This document shows positions 13,905 through 19,680 of a stretch of 19,680 nt of DNA, piece after piece. Numbering within the stretch: position 1 is the first letter of the stretch; the number at the start of each line of letters is the position of its first letter. A program made the translations under genes and the position numbers. The notes beneath the pieces were generated by a model. The model had not been told where the DNA came from. It saw nothing but the letters and a program-made list of their open reading frames with translations, and did not search any database. Source of the DNA: Bacillota bacterium (GTDB lineage: Bacteria; Bacillota; Bacilli; Paenibacillales; Paenibacillaceae); assembly GCA_023433615.1 (NCBI GenBank), contig JAEZCJ010000104.1, positions 1 through 19,680 of the forward strand, given 5' to 3'.

Positions 13905-14711
13905 TTAGAATTGGTGGTGCGTCTCTTCGTATGAACGGTCGGCTTGACGCAGCAGCTCGAGCGCCGTCCTCATCTTCTCGACGTATGTCTTGTCGCCGCT
14001 CGTGCAGCGCAAGGTCACGCTCCCGATCCCTCCGCCCTCGGCGATGCCGTAGCGGTGGAGCAGCGCGGACAATCGCTTGATCGTGCCTGCGCTGCCGTCG
14101 ACGATGCCGATATGAGGCGGCAGAATTTCGCGGAGCAGTTCGCTGTAGAACGGATAATGCGTACAGCCGAGCACGACGATGCCGTACCGGTTCAAGTCGT
14201 ATCCCGCCAGCTTCTCGCGGAAATAATCGCCCACGACGCGGCGGTCGAATTGCAGCGCTTCGCAGAATTCCACAAGCTCCGGCAGCGGGAGCGAATCGAC
14301 GATCCCTTGGTCGTCTACGCGCGACACGAGCGCATAATACTTCGGCATCTGGAGCGTGAGCTGCGTCGCGAATACGAGCACCCTGCGGCCCGTCGCCCGA
14401 TTCATCTCGACCGCCGGCTTCACGGCCGGCTCCATGCCCACGATCGGAATATCATAGCGGGTGCGAAGCTCCTCGACGGCGATACTGGTGGCCGTGTTGC
14501 ACGCGATTACCAGCGCGTCGATATGCTTCTCCGCCATCATCATCTCGATCGAGGACAGAATGTAGGACTTGACTTCTTCCTGCGTCTTATTGCCGTACGG
14601 TACGTGCAAAGTATCTGCCATATACAAATAATCCTTCGTTGGGAGCCTGCGGAGCGCTTCAGCAAGAACCGTCAGACCGCCAATCCCGGAGTCGAACATC
14701 CCGATCGTCAT
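13905..14711 (-). CDS. murI: Glutamate racemase
   Basis: A 268-residue cofactor-independent racemase that makes D-glutamate for peptidoglycan stem peptides. The two catalytic cysteines are in place: C71 in VIACNTATS and C183 in VLGCTHYPF. The substrate-binding MFDSGIGGL (5-13) and VPYGNKT (38-43) motifs are intact. Length is normal for the Bacillus RacE/MurI type. AGGA lies about 11 nt before the ATG. The promoter is at 14753-14781, and the gene leads a two-gene unit with the exported D-Ala-D-Ala dipeptidase, both concerned with D-amino acids of the cell wall. Confidence 0.95.
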   Translation of the reverse strand: MTIGMFDSGIGGLTVLAEALRRLPTKDYLYMADTLHVPYGNKTQEEVKSYILSSIEMMMAEKHIDALVIACNTATSIAVEELRTRYDIPIVGMEPAVKPAVEMNRATGRRVLVFATQLTLQMPKYYALVSRVDDQGIVDSLPLPELVEFCEALQFDRRVVGDYFREKLAGYDLNRYGIVVLGCTHYPFYSELLREILPPHIGIVDGSAGTIKRLSALLHRYGIAEGGGIGSVTLRCTSGDKTYVEKMRTALELLRQADRSYEETHHQF

Positions 14712-14752
14712 AGATTCACGATTCCTAACGTTAGTAATGTGAGGTCACTATC

Positions 14753-14781
14753 AGAATATCGCGATATGTGACTTGTGGCAA
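14753..14781 (-). promoter_or_regulatory. Sigma-A-type promoter of murI with palindrome in the spacer
   Basis: On the minus strand TTGCCA (14781-14776) and TATTCT (14758-14753) are separated by 17 nt. The perfect palindrome ATATCGCGATAT (14756-14767) overlaps the spacer and -10, and a second perfect palindrome CTAACGTTAG (14725-14734) lies in the leader. Either could be an operator. Confidence 0.6.
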
Positions 14782-14802
14782 GGCTATTCCTTAAGACACG
14801 CG

Positions 14803-15882
14803 CTAATTGACCGCGCCGTCGGATCTGCCGGATCTGCCTAGCAGATACCGCGCGTATCGCAGCGGCGTCTCGTACGAACGATAGAACGTATCCTTCATGC
14901 CCGCCTTCTTGAAGCCGATGCGTTGGTCCCTGCCGTTCATCTCGATGAAGTAGATTTTGCCGCTATGGTCGATGCCTAGATCGAGACCGATGTCTGCAAG
15001 TCCCGGCAGCCGCCGGCCAAGATAGTCGGCAATCTGCAGCGAGACCTGCGCGACCATTCGCTCCATCGCTTCCGGGTGAAAGCCGCTTGCCTTGAACAAC
15101 GTCTTGGCTCGCTTGACGGTGCCGCCCTTCGCGACATTCGTCACATGGCGGCCCGGCGCCGCGACCTTCCCGAAGATGCCCGTCACCTGCCATACGCCGC
15201 GTCCCCCCCGTTGAACGGTTACGCGAAGATCATAGGGCCGCCCGTCGTATTGCGCCAAGGCAATCGCCTTTTGGACCAAGTAGCGTCTCTTGCCTGCCTG
15301 CTTCATGACGCGGTCAATCGTCCGCTTCGCTGTGCCGTAACGAATCCGCTTGACACCCGATTGCAGCTTCCACTTCCCTTGTCCGCGGTAGGACAAGCGC
15401 AGGATGCCTTCCCCGATACTCCCTTTCATCGGTTTGATGTACAAGGGCAGCTTGTTCTTCATCGCTTCCGCCAGTCGCGTTTTGGAGAGGCGCGTCGTCA
15501 TCGGCACGCGATACGAGGAGGAATGCTTCTTGACAAGGAGCTTATGAATCCGATATTTGCTGTATCGATTCTGCCGATTGAACAGCATCCGGCTTCTCCC
15601 GAGAAGACGAAGCTTGCGTGACAGCGCGGGATGCGACACGATTGCCCGATTATGAATGACGTCGGGAACCGTGCGCCACACGTACTTGTAACGATTGCCG
15701 CTTCGGATCAGGCCCGCTGCCTTCGCGCGGTCGATCTTGCGAAGCGTCATATAGAACGGCCGCAGGCCAAGATTCTTCGACGCTTGATTATAGAGGTTAA
15801 TTTTCTCGTTCCCCGTCGAACGCCGCGTCTTCAACGCGTTCCATACTTTCCGATCCAGCAGAATGCCTATCCTTCTCTTCAT
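14803..15882 (-). CDS. YheC/YheD-family ATP-grasp protein (spore coat-associated type)
   Basis: A 359-residue, very basic protein. It begins MKRRIGILLDRKVW and has the family's N-terminal domain (about 1-120), then an ATP-grasp domain: LPLYIKPMKGSIGEGILRL carries the ATP lysine and glycine-rich loop, YLVQKAIALAQYDGRPYDLRVTVQR the central strands, and IYFIEMNGRDQRIG the metal-binding E-x-N end. B. subtilis YheC and YheD are annotated as endospore coat-associated; the enzymatic substrate is unknown. GGAGGG lies about 4 nt before the ATG. The gene is divergent from a second, shorter family member across 214 nt. A spore role is inferred from family. Confidence 0.85.
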   Translation of the reverse strand: MKRRIGILLDRKVWNALKTRRSTGNEKINLYNQASKNLGLRPFYMTLRKIDRAKAAGLIRSGNRYKYVWRTVPDVIHNRAIVSHPALSRKLRLLGRSRMLFNRQNRYSKYRIHKLLVKKHSSSYRVPMTTRLSKTRLAEAMKNKLPLYIKPMKGSIGEGILRLSYRGQGKWKLQSGVKRIRYGTAKRTIDRVMKQAGKRRYLVQKAIALAQYDGRPYDLRVTVQRGGRGVWQVTGIFGKVAAPGRHVTNVAKGGTVKRAKTLFKASGFHPEAMERMVAQVSLQIADYLGRRLPGLADIGLDLGIDHSGKIYFIEMNGRDQRIGFKKAGMKDTFYRSYETPLRYARYLLGRSGRSDGAVN

Positions 15883-16027
15883 GACGCCCTCCCTGCATTG
15901 CTAGGAATCGCTCGCCAAGCAGCAGCCCGATACTTGTCAGTGTATTCGGCTCGCGATAGACGGAGCAAGGCAAACATCCCGCCTGCGGCAAAAAAATATA
16001 CCGATGTCGCTAGGCCATGCTCCTAGA

Positions 16028-16053
16028 ACGTCCATGCGTTCGCGAATATACTA
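16028..16053 (+). promoter_or_regulatory. Possible mother-cell (sigma-K-like) promoter
   Basis: AATATACTA (16045-16053) differs by one base from the sigma-K -10 consensus CATANNNTA, with an AC at 16028-16029, 15 nt upstream, where 16-17 nt is usual. The start codon at 16097 is a reasonable leader length away. It fits a late-sporulation coat gene, but such loose consensus sequences occur often by chance. Confidence 0.3.
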
Positions 16054-16096
16054 ACCTGTACGTTACACGACCCGCTCTGCAAAGGAGAATCCAGGT

Positions 16097-16912
16097 ATGA
16101 ACACGAGTATGCGACGGCAGCGAACGACGAATACGGGGAAAGCTTCCGGCAAGCGAACGCTGAGGAGCAAGATGGCGAAGACCCGCCATCTCGAACGGCA
16201 TCCTATGATTAGGCAGCATATCCCCGAGACGCGTCTCTTGACGCGCATGACGCTCGAGCGAATGCTTCGCCGGTATGGATTGGTCTACGTGAAGCCAGTC
16301 AACGGCACGCACGGGCAAGGCGTCATGCGGGCAGAACGGCTCAGCGGCAGCAACGATCGTTACCGCTACCAGTACGGGACGAAGGCGCGCAGCTTCCCTA
16401 CGTTCGACCGAATGTACAGCAGCATCATGCGGAGCAAGCTCCGGCGGGAATATCTCGTGCAGCGCGGCATCCCGCTGCTTAAGTATCGGAGCAGGCGCTT
16501 CGACGTCCGCGTCATGGTGCAGCGAACAGGTCGGCTGCCTTGGCGCACGACAGGTTATATCGGCCGGCTCGGCCACCCGAAGTATATCGTAACGAATTAC
16601 CACAGCGAGGGTACGCCGATGGCGCTCGAACTTCTATTATCGCCCTATATGAGCGGCAACAACAAGACTCGCTATATCGCCAGGCTGCGCAGGCTTGGCC
16701 TCGGCATCGCCAAGCATCTCGGCGCGAAGTATCGGAATCTTCGCGAGATCGGCGTCGATATCGGCATCGACCAGCGGCTGCGGCCTTGGTTGATCGAGGT
16801 TAACACCGCGCCAGATGCTTTTATCTTCAAGGTGTTGAAGAATAAGCAAATGTTCCGCACGGCGCTCCGATACTCGCAGGCCAACGGCCGATATAAGCGC
16901 ACGAAGCGATAG
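16097..16912 (+). CDS. Short YheC/YheD-family ATP-grasp protein
   Basis: A 271-residue, arginine-rich protein with the same ATP-grasp core as the divergent gene at 14803-15882: YGLVYVKPVNGTHGQGVMR (ATP lysine and glycine loop), YLVQRGIPLLKYRSRRFDVRVMVQR, and PWLIEVNTAPD with the metal-binding E-x-N. It lacks the N-terminal IGILLD-type domain of the longer protein, so it starts almost directly at the ATP-grasp region, as many short family members in spore formers do. GGAG lies 9 nt upstream of the ATG. The gene is monocistronic and faces the glucosaminidase gene convergently. Spore-coat involvement is inferred from family. Confidence 0.85.
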   Translation: MNTSMRRQRTTNTGKASGKRTLRSKMAKTRHLERHPMIRQHIPETRLLTRMTLERMLRRYGLVYVKPVNGTHGQGVMRAERLSGSNDRYRYQYGTKARSFPTFDRMYSSIMRSKLRREYLVQRGIPLLKYRSRRFDVRVMVQRTGRLPWRTTGYIGRLGHPKYIVTNYHSEGTPMALELLLSPYMSGNNKTRYIARLRRLGLGIAKHLGAKYRNLREIGVDIGIDQRLRPWLIEVNTAPDAFIFKVLKNKQMFRTALRYSQANGRYKRTKR

Positions 16913-16946
16913 CTGCTTGCTGCTTACAGCCATTCGTGAACGGCTA

Positions 16947-18164
16947 TTATAGCTTCTTATAATCGCCGTTCATGATCCGCTTCACTAAGGATGCCCATTT
17001 CGGATTCGCTGGGCAATATTTGCGCGCGACCTTCTCGATCGTCGTGTAGCCTTTCCCTACATAGCTCTTCGAAATCAGCTCTCCGAATTTATAGACGCTG
17101 TCCGCCTTCGTCTCGAATGCGTATGCCTTCCTCGTCGAATTGCCGACGGCATTGAGGCCGAACAGGTTATTCTTCTCCTTAGCCAGCTTGCTCTTCCCGT
17201 TGCCGCTTTCCAGCTTCATGACCGCAATCGTGAAGTAAGCGTTAATGCCGTACTTCTCTTCTATGCCCAGTATCGCCTGCTCCAAGTCATGCCCTTCCAA
17301 GGCGGTTCCTTCAAAAATATCGGCGATATGCGCTTCCGTCAGGCCGGATTCCTCCTTCACGGTCGTTGTGGGCTTCGAGGGTTCGCTTGGCATACGCTTC
17401 CGAACGGCAGGGACGGGGACAGGCACGGCGGATGCGATCGTTACCTCTTGGCTCTGCTTCGGAATCGCAGTCACGTCTACAGCGCTTGCCGCATTCAACG
17501 TATGTATGCCTTTAACGGGCTTCAGATAATCGCCGTGGACATAGCCGCCATTCTGCAGCTTGTACCAACCGTTGTCGGTCGCATGCAGCACGTCCAGACG
17601 ATCGCCCTTCTCGACGACGCTCAGGATCGCGGAGCTGCTGCTTGGGCGTTCGCGGACATTCAAATAATAAGCCGTGACTTCATATGCGTGTATAGTCGGC
17701 GCTGTCTCTGCGGCCGAGGCAGAGACTAGTGCAGGTGCCGTTGTTGAAGCTATTGCTGTTGTTGCTGCCGGTGCTATTGCTGGCAATGGTGGCGGTGTTG
17801 GCGACGAAGGAAGCGCCGGGGCCGATGAAGCAGCCATGGGTACTCCGCCGAGCTGCGCTTGCGTCGCTATGGCACTTGCGGCTTGGATATGCCGCTCTTT
17901 CGCAATTTGTTCCAACAGGGGGCGTGCAGGGGAAGATTGAATCGAGGGGTCTTGGTACTCTCGCGGAAGCTGCGTCGCAGGCACAAGCAGCTCATAGGTT
18001 CTGTGCGAGATCGCAGTGTTCCATGCATATGACGGCATATCGATTCGGCTATCTTTCCATTCGCTCTCACGCTCATTAACCGACTCCGTATACATCCCCA
18101 TCGTCGCCAACAGCGCGGCACAGCTCGCAATGACGAGTATTTTCCTCATCCATAGCCTCAGCAC
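16947..18164 (-). CDS. Exported SH3-domain glucosaminidase (cell-wall hydrolase)
   Basis: A 405-residue wall enzyme. Residues 1-25 form a signal peptide or anchor (WMRKILVIASCAALLATMGMY). A Pro/Ala/Ser/Thr-rich linker (about 95-158) leads to a bacterial SH3 domain (161-217; LNVRERPSSSSAILSVVEKGD, ending WYKLQNGGYVHGDYL). A second linker precedes a C-terminal glucosaminidase (PF01832-like) domain (about 288-400) with E319 in MKLESGNGKS as the likely acid and NNLFGLNAVG as the family signature. It should cleave beta-1,4 bonds of peptidoglycan glycans. GTG 18164 is chosen because GAGG lies 8 nt upstream and the signal peptide then starts at once; an ATG at 18257 in the same frame lacks a good RBS and would give an unlikely 31-residue extension. 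Confidence 0.85.
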   Translation of the reverse strand: MLRLWMRKILVIASCAALLATMGMYTESVNERESEWKDSRIDMPSYAWNTAISHRTYELLVPATQLPREYQDPSIQSSPARPLLEQIAKERHIQAASAIATQAQLGGVPMAASSAPALPSSPTPPPLPAIAPAATTAIASTTAPALVSASAAETAPTIHAYEVTAYYLNVRERPSSSSAILSVVEKGDRLDVLHATDNGWYKLQNGGYVHGDYLKPVKGIHTLNAASAVDVTAIPKQSQEVTIASAVPVPVPAVRKRMPSEPSKPTTTVKEESGLTEAHIADIFEGTALEGHDLEQAILGIEEKYGINAYFTIAVMKLESGNGKSKLAKEKNNLFGLNAVGNSTRKAYAFETKADSVYKFGELISKSYVGKGYTTIEKVARKYCPANPKWASLVKRIMNGDYKKL

Positions 18165-18455
18165 AATGACCACCTCTTCATGTGATATCGTTTCGACCGA
18201 CCATCGACCGGATACGCTTTGCAGAGACAGCTCTTTGTCCAACAGTTTGGAATTCATTGTACCTGCAAGCCGTTGAGAAGCATGTCAAACGCTCTGCGCC
18301 GTTTGAATGAACATTTGTCGAAATCGAATGAGAAATCCTATATCGAGGCACTTCCGTGATGAGCGACCGCGTTTTGAGGCAGGAACTTATCGCCATGCGT
18401 GAGAGTCCAATGCGCTTTATTGCATTAGCGTAGTTATGCTTTCTGGAATGGACGC
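18165..18455. other. Intergenic region upstream of the glucosaminidase gene
   Basis: About 290 nt without a convincing gene. It should hold the glucosaminidase promoter: a perfect TTGACA lies at 18288-18283 on the minus strand, but the nearest TACAAT (18261-18256) is 21 nt away, so the promoter is not resolved. Short open frames on both strands have neither RBS nor recognisable sequence. Confidence 0.5.
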
Positions 18456-18493
18456 AAAAAGCCGAGTCGCGAATGTGCGTTCGCTTCCCGGCT
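18456..18493 (-). terminator. Intrinsic terminator of the small spore-gene candidate
   Basis: On the minus strand AGCCGGG pairs with CTCGGCT (one G-U), followed by an inner GCGAA/TTCGC stem around a CGCACA loop, then TTTTT. It begins 27 nt after the TAA of the 28-codon ORF and serves no other gene on that strand. Confidence 0.8.
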
Positions 18494-18520
18494 CGAATCC
18501 TGGTCTATTGTGCCATGCCC

Positions 18521-18607
18521 TTAATGATTGTTTCCCGAAGCATTGCCCTTTCGATCCTTCGTCCGCGTCGTCGTGTTCTGACGTCCATGACCCTGTTGCT
18601 TGCTCAC
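18521..18607 (-). CDS. 28-residue basic peptide, candidate small spore protein
   Basis: A short frame from GTG 18607 to TAA 18523-18521. The peptide begins MSKQQGHGRQNTTT and ends NASGNNH. It is hydrophilic, rich in Q, N, T, G and K/R, and has no hydrophobic or cysteine residues, the composition of minor small acid-soluble spore proteins. I do not recognise a named family. AAAGGAGG (18623-18616) lies 8 nt before the GTG, one of the best RBSs in the window. A sigma-G-like promoter lies just upstream and a good terminator downstream, so a complete tiny transcription unit is present. Forespore expression is inferred from the promoter. Confidence 0.65.
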   Translation of the reverse strand: MSKQQGHGRQNTTTRTKDRKGNASGNNH

Positions 18608-18629
18608 AAGTCCCACCTCCTTTCGGCGT

Positions 18630-18658
18630 TATTGTGCGCGATCGCTTCGGATCCATTC
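18630..18658 (-). promoter_or_regulatory. Sigma-G-like forespore promoter
   Basis: On the minus strand GAATG (18658-18654) and CACAATA (18636-18630) are separated by 17 nt. The sigma-G consensus is roughly G[AC]AT[AG], 17-18 nt, CAT[AT][AC]TA, so the -35 is perfect and the -10 has one mismatch. Transcription would begin just ahead of the RBS, as in typical ssp genes. Confidence 0.55.
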
Positions 18659-18671
18659 TTACAGAATGAAT

Positions 18672-18705
18672 AAGAGCCGATATCCCGCTCGGGATATCGG
18701 CTCTT
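18672..18705 (-). terminator. Perfect hairpin terminator of the CopC-domain gene
   Basis: AAGAGCCGATATCCCG pairs perfectly with CGGGATATCGGCTCTT (16-bp arms, 2-nt centre) 7 nt after the CopC gene's stop. The minus strand continues ATTCATTCTG, a modest T content. It insulates the small sigma-G unit from upstream transcription. Confidence 0.8.
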
Positions 18706-18712
18706 AAGCCTG

Positions 18713-19321
18713 CTATTGCTTCCTGAAGCTTCTGATGAGGAAGAATGCCAATACGGCAATGCCCGCGACAACCGCGATCATGCCTGCCCTGCCGGACTTC
18801 GAGGCCGACGCCGCAGGCGCTTCGGACTTCACGGACTCCTCAGATGCTTGCTCGGCATCTGCTGCCGGTTCGGACTGTTCCGCAGCAGACGGCTGTTCGA
18901 CGGCAGGCTGTTCTTCTTCAACAGGCTGCACCGGCTCTGCGGGCTGCTCGGTCACGGCTTCGGGCAGCTCCACGCTGAAGGAATACTGCCCTTCTACCGC
19001 ATGTCCGTCCGCACCGAGCAGCTTCCAATTCACGGTGTAAGCGCCGCTCGGCAGCGGCTCCTCGAATCGCATGCCCATCGACTTCTCCCCCTGGATCAGC
19101 TCGGCATACGGAACTTCCACTCCGGCTTCATTCGATAGCGTCGCTTTGCTGAGCGCCTTCTCGAAGGTGGTCGTGAATGTCATCTCTACCAGCGTAAGCT
19201 CGTCCGCGATGACGTCCCCGTCGGCAGGATTGGATACCGTTATTCCGGTATGCGCCAAGACGGCGGCCGGAGCAGCGCTCCATAGCAAGATCACAATCAG
19301 CCCTGCTAACCATCGGTGCAC
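18713..19321 (-). CDS. Membrane-anchored CopC-domain protein
   Basis: A 202-residue surface protein. The signal peptide (1-23) ends VLA before H24, so the mature protein would begin HTGI, the amino-terminal copper-binding histidine of CopC proteins. The CopC beta-sandwich (24-118) contains NPADGDV and the conserved LLGADGHAVEGQYSFSV, whose D105 and H107 complete the usual Cu(II) site. A Glu/Pro/Ala/Gln-rich spacer (about 120-172) and a single C-terminal membrane helix (180-197, followed by RSFRKQ) tether it to the outer membrane face, as in YcnJ-type systems. No CopD/YcnJ membrane partner is seen in the window. The start is GTG 19321 with GGAGG 7 nt upstream. A copper-binding or delivery role is inferred from the family. 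Confidence 0.88.
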   Translation of the reverse strand: MHRWLAGLIVILLWSAAPAAVLAHTGITVSNPADGDVIADELTLVEMTFTTTFEKALSKATLSNEAGVEVPYAELIQGEKSMGMRFEEPLPSGAYTVNWKLLGADGHAVEGQYSFSVELPEAVTEQPAEPVQPVEEEQPAVEQPSAAEQSEPAADAEQASEESVKSEAPAASASKSGRAGMIAVVAGIAVLAFFLIRSFRKQ

Positions 19322-19372
19322 GATCGTTCCTCCTCTGTCTTAGACTACTCTTAGCTGATTATAACAGAACGA

Positions 19373-19680
19373 TCACTCCGGGGACGAGGCTGCCCTTGAC
19401 GATTCCTTGACGGTCGACCACCGATGCCGATATTGCGCCAGCCGCGGATGCAGCTCGCGGGGCTCGCTTAGCAGCAGCAGCCGAAGCTTCACGATCCATT
19501 CCTCGAACGAGGAGAAGGACGCCCATAGCGTCGCCATCTCCGGCGACAGCATAACGAAATGCGGGGCCGCATACTTCTCCGTAACATGACGAAGAGCCGA
19601 GTCGGTCGGCGTATACTTCTTACGCTTCCCTTCCCAGCCTTCGATTGCGATGTTCGAGCGTTGCTTCCCGCGTCTCCAAG
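19373..19680 (-). CDS. C-terminal part of an unidentified protein
   Basis: An open frame enters from the right edge and runs 101 codons to TGA at 19375-19373. It includes NIAIEGWEGKRKKYTPTDSA and HFVMLSPEMATLWASFSSFE, and ends in a hydrophilic tail (STVKESSRAASSPE). It is amphipathic, leucine- and tryptophan-containing, with no membrane segment. I do not recognise the family; the start lies outside the window. The codon pattern matches its neighbours, and the 51-nt gap to the CopC gene on the same strand would allow co-transcription. Confidence 0.6.
   Translation of the reverse strand, partial: WRRGKQRSNIAIEGWEGKRKKYTPTDSALRHVTEKYAAPHFVMLSPEMATLWASFSSFEEWIVKLRLLLLSEPRELHPRLAQYRHRWSTVKESSRAASSPE

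Noticed and set aside
14736..14751. TGTGA-like and TCACT half-sites upstream of murI
   Set aside because: The half-sites are separated by 2 nt, not the 6 nt needed for a Crp/Fnr dimer.
16934..16960. AGCC...GGCT inverted repeat between the short YheC/YheD and glucosaminidase genes
   Set aside because: The stem is short and imperfect with no clear T tract on either strand.
18417..18669. Open frames of about 77-79 codons on both strands around the small spore gene
   Set aside because: They overlap the terminator or RBS of the 28-codon unit, lack their own RBS and show random composition.
1..19680. CRISPR arrays, tRNA/rRNA genes, insertion sequences or prophage
   Set aside because: No regularly spaced repeats, tRNA-like cloverleaf sequences, transposase motifs or phage genes were seen on either strand.

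Overview
The window looks like chromosomal DNA of a GC-rich, spore-forming member of the Firmicutes, most likely Paenibacillaceae. This rests on strong AGGAGG-type ribosome binding sites, two YheC/YheD-type spore-coat ATP-grasp genes, a MurI/RacE glutamate racemase, a Gram-positive SH3/glucosaminidase cell-wall enzyme and a candidate sigma-G-controlled small spore gene. I see no rRNA, tRNA, CRISPR array, insertion sequence or phage gene.

Layout. 1-92: start of an ScdA/RIC iron-sulfur repair gene (minus), cut by the window edge. 259-1768: an ArsR-type repressor (minus) divergent from two overlapping, apparently paralogous small membrane proteins (plus). 1801-3102: a cysteine-free Crp/Fnr regulator and a GreA/GreB C-terminal-domain protein, both minus. 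A CRP/Fnr-type palindrome lies in the regulator's own promoter and a second one upstream of scdA, so the two may form a small stress or redox regulon.

3207-10682: the centrepiece, a minus-strand run of seven genes. In order of transcription they are a KAS III (FabH/OleA-like) condensing enzyme, an ATP-grasp ligase, an OleD-like NAD(P)-dependent reductase, a metallo-beta-lactamase-fold hydrolase, a PaaK/CapK/F390-synthetase-like adenylate-forming enzyme, a GNAT-like acyltransferase and a classical SDR. The first six are separated by 4 nt or less or overlap, so they should be co-translated. Together they resemble a fatty-acyl-derived small-molecule pathway related in logic to the Ole (olefin/beta-lactone) pathway, but with different ligase and hydrolase folds. 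No carrier protein, transporter or dedicated regulator is present.

10832-13135: a pyruvate kinase with an altered monovalent-cation site (minus) and a divergent AraC-type regulator (plus). 13167-14711: glutamate racemase followed by an exported VanX-like D-Ala-D-Ala dipeptidase (minus), a peptidoglycan-precursor pair behind a recognisable sigma-A promoter. 14803-16912: two divergent YheC/YheD family genes. 16947-18164: an exported SH3-glucosaminidase protein. 18456-18658: a complete tiny transcription unit (sigma-G-like promoter, strong RBS, 28-codon basic ORF, intrinsic terminator), too short for most gene callers. 18713-19321: a membrane-anchored CopC-domain protein. 19373-19680: the C-terminal end of an unidentified gene.
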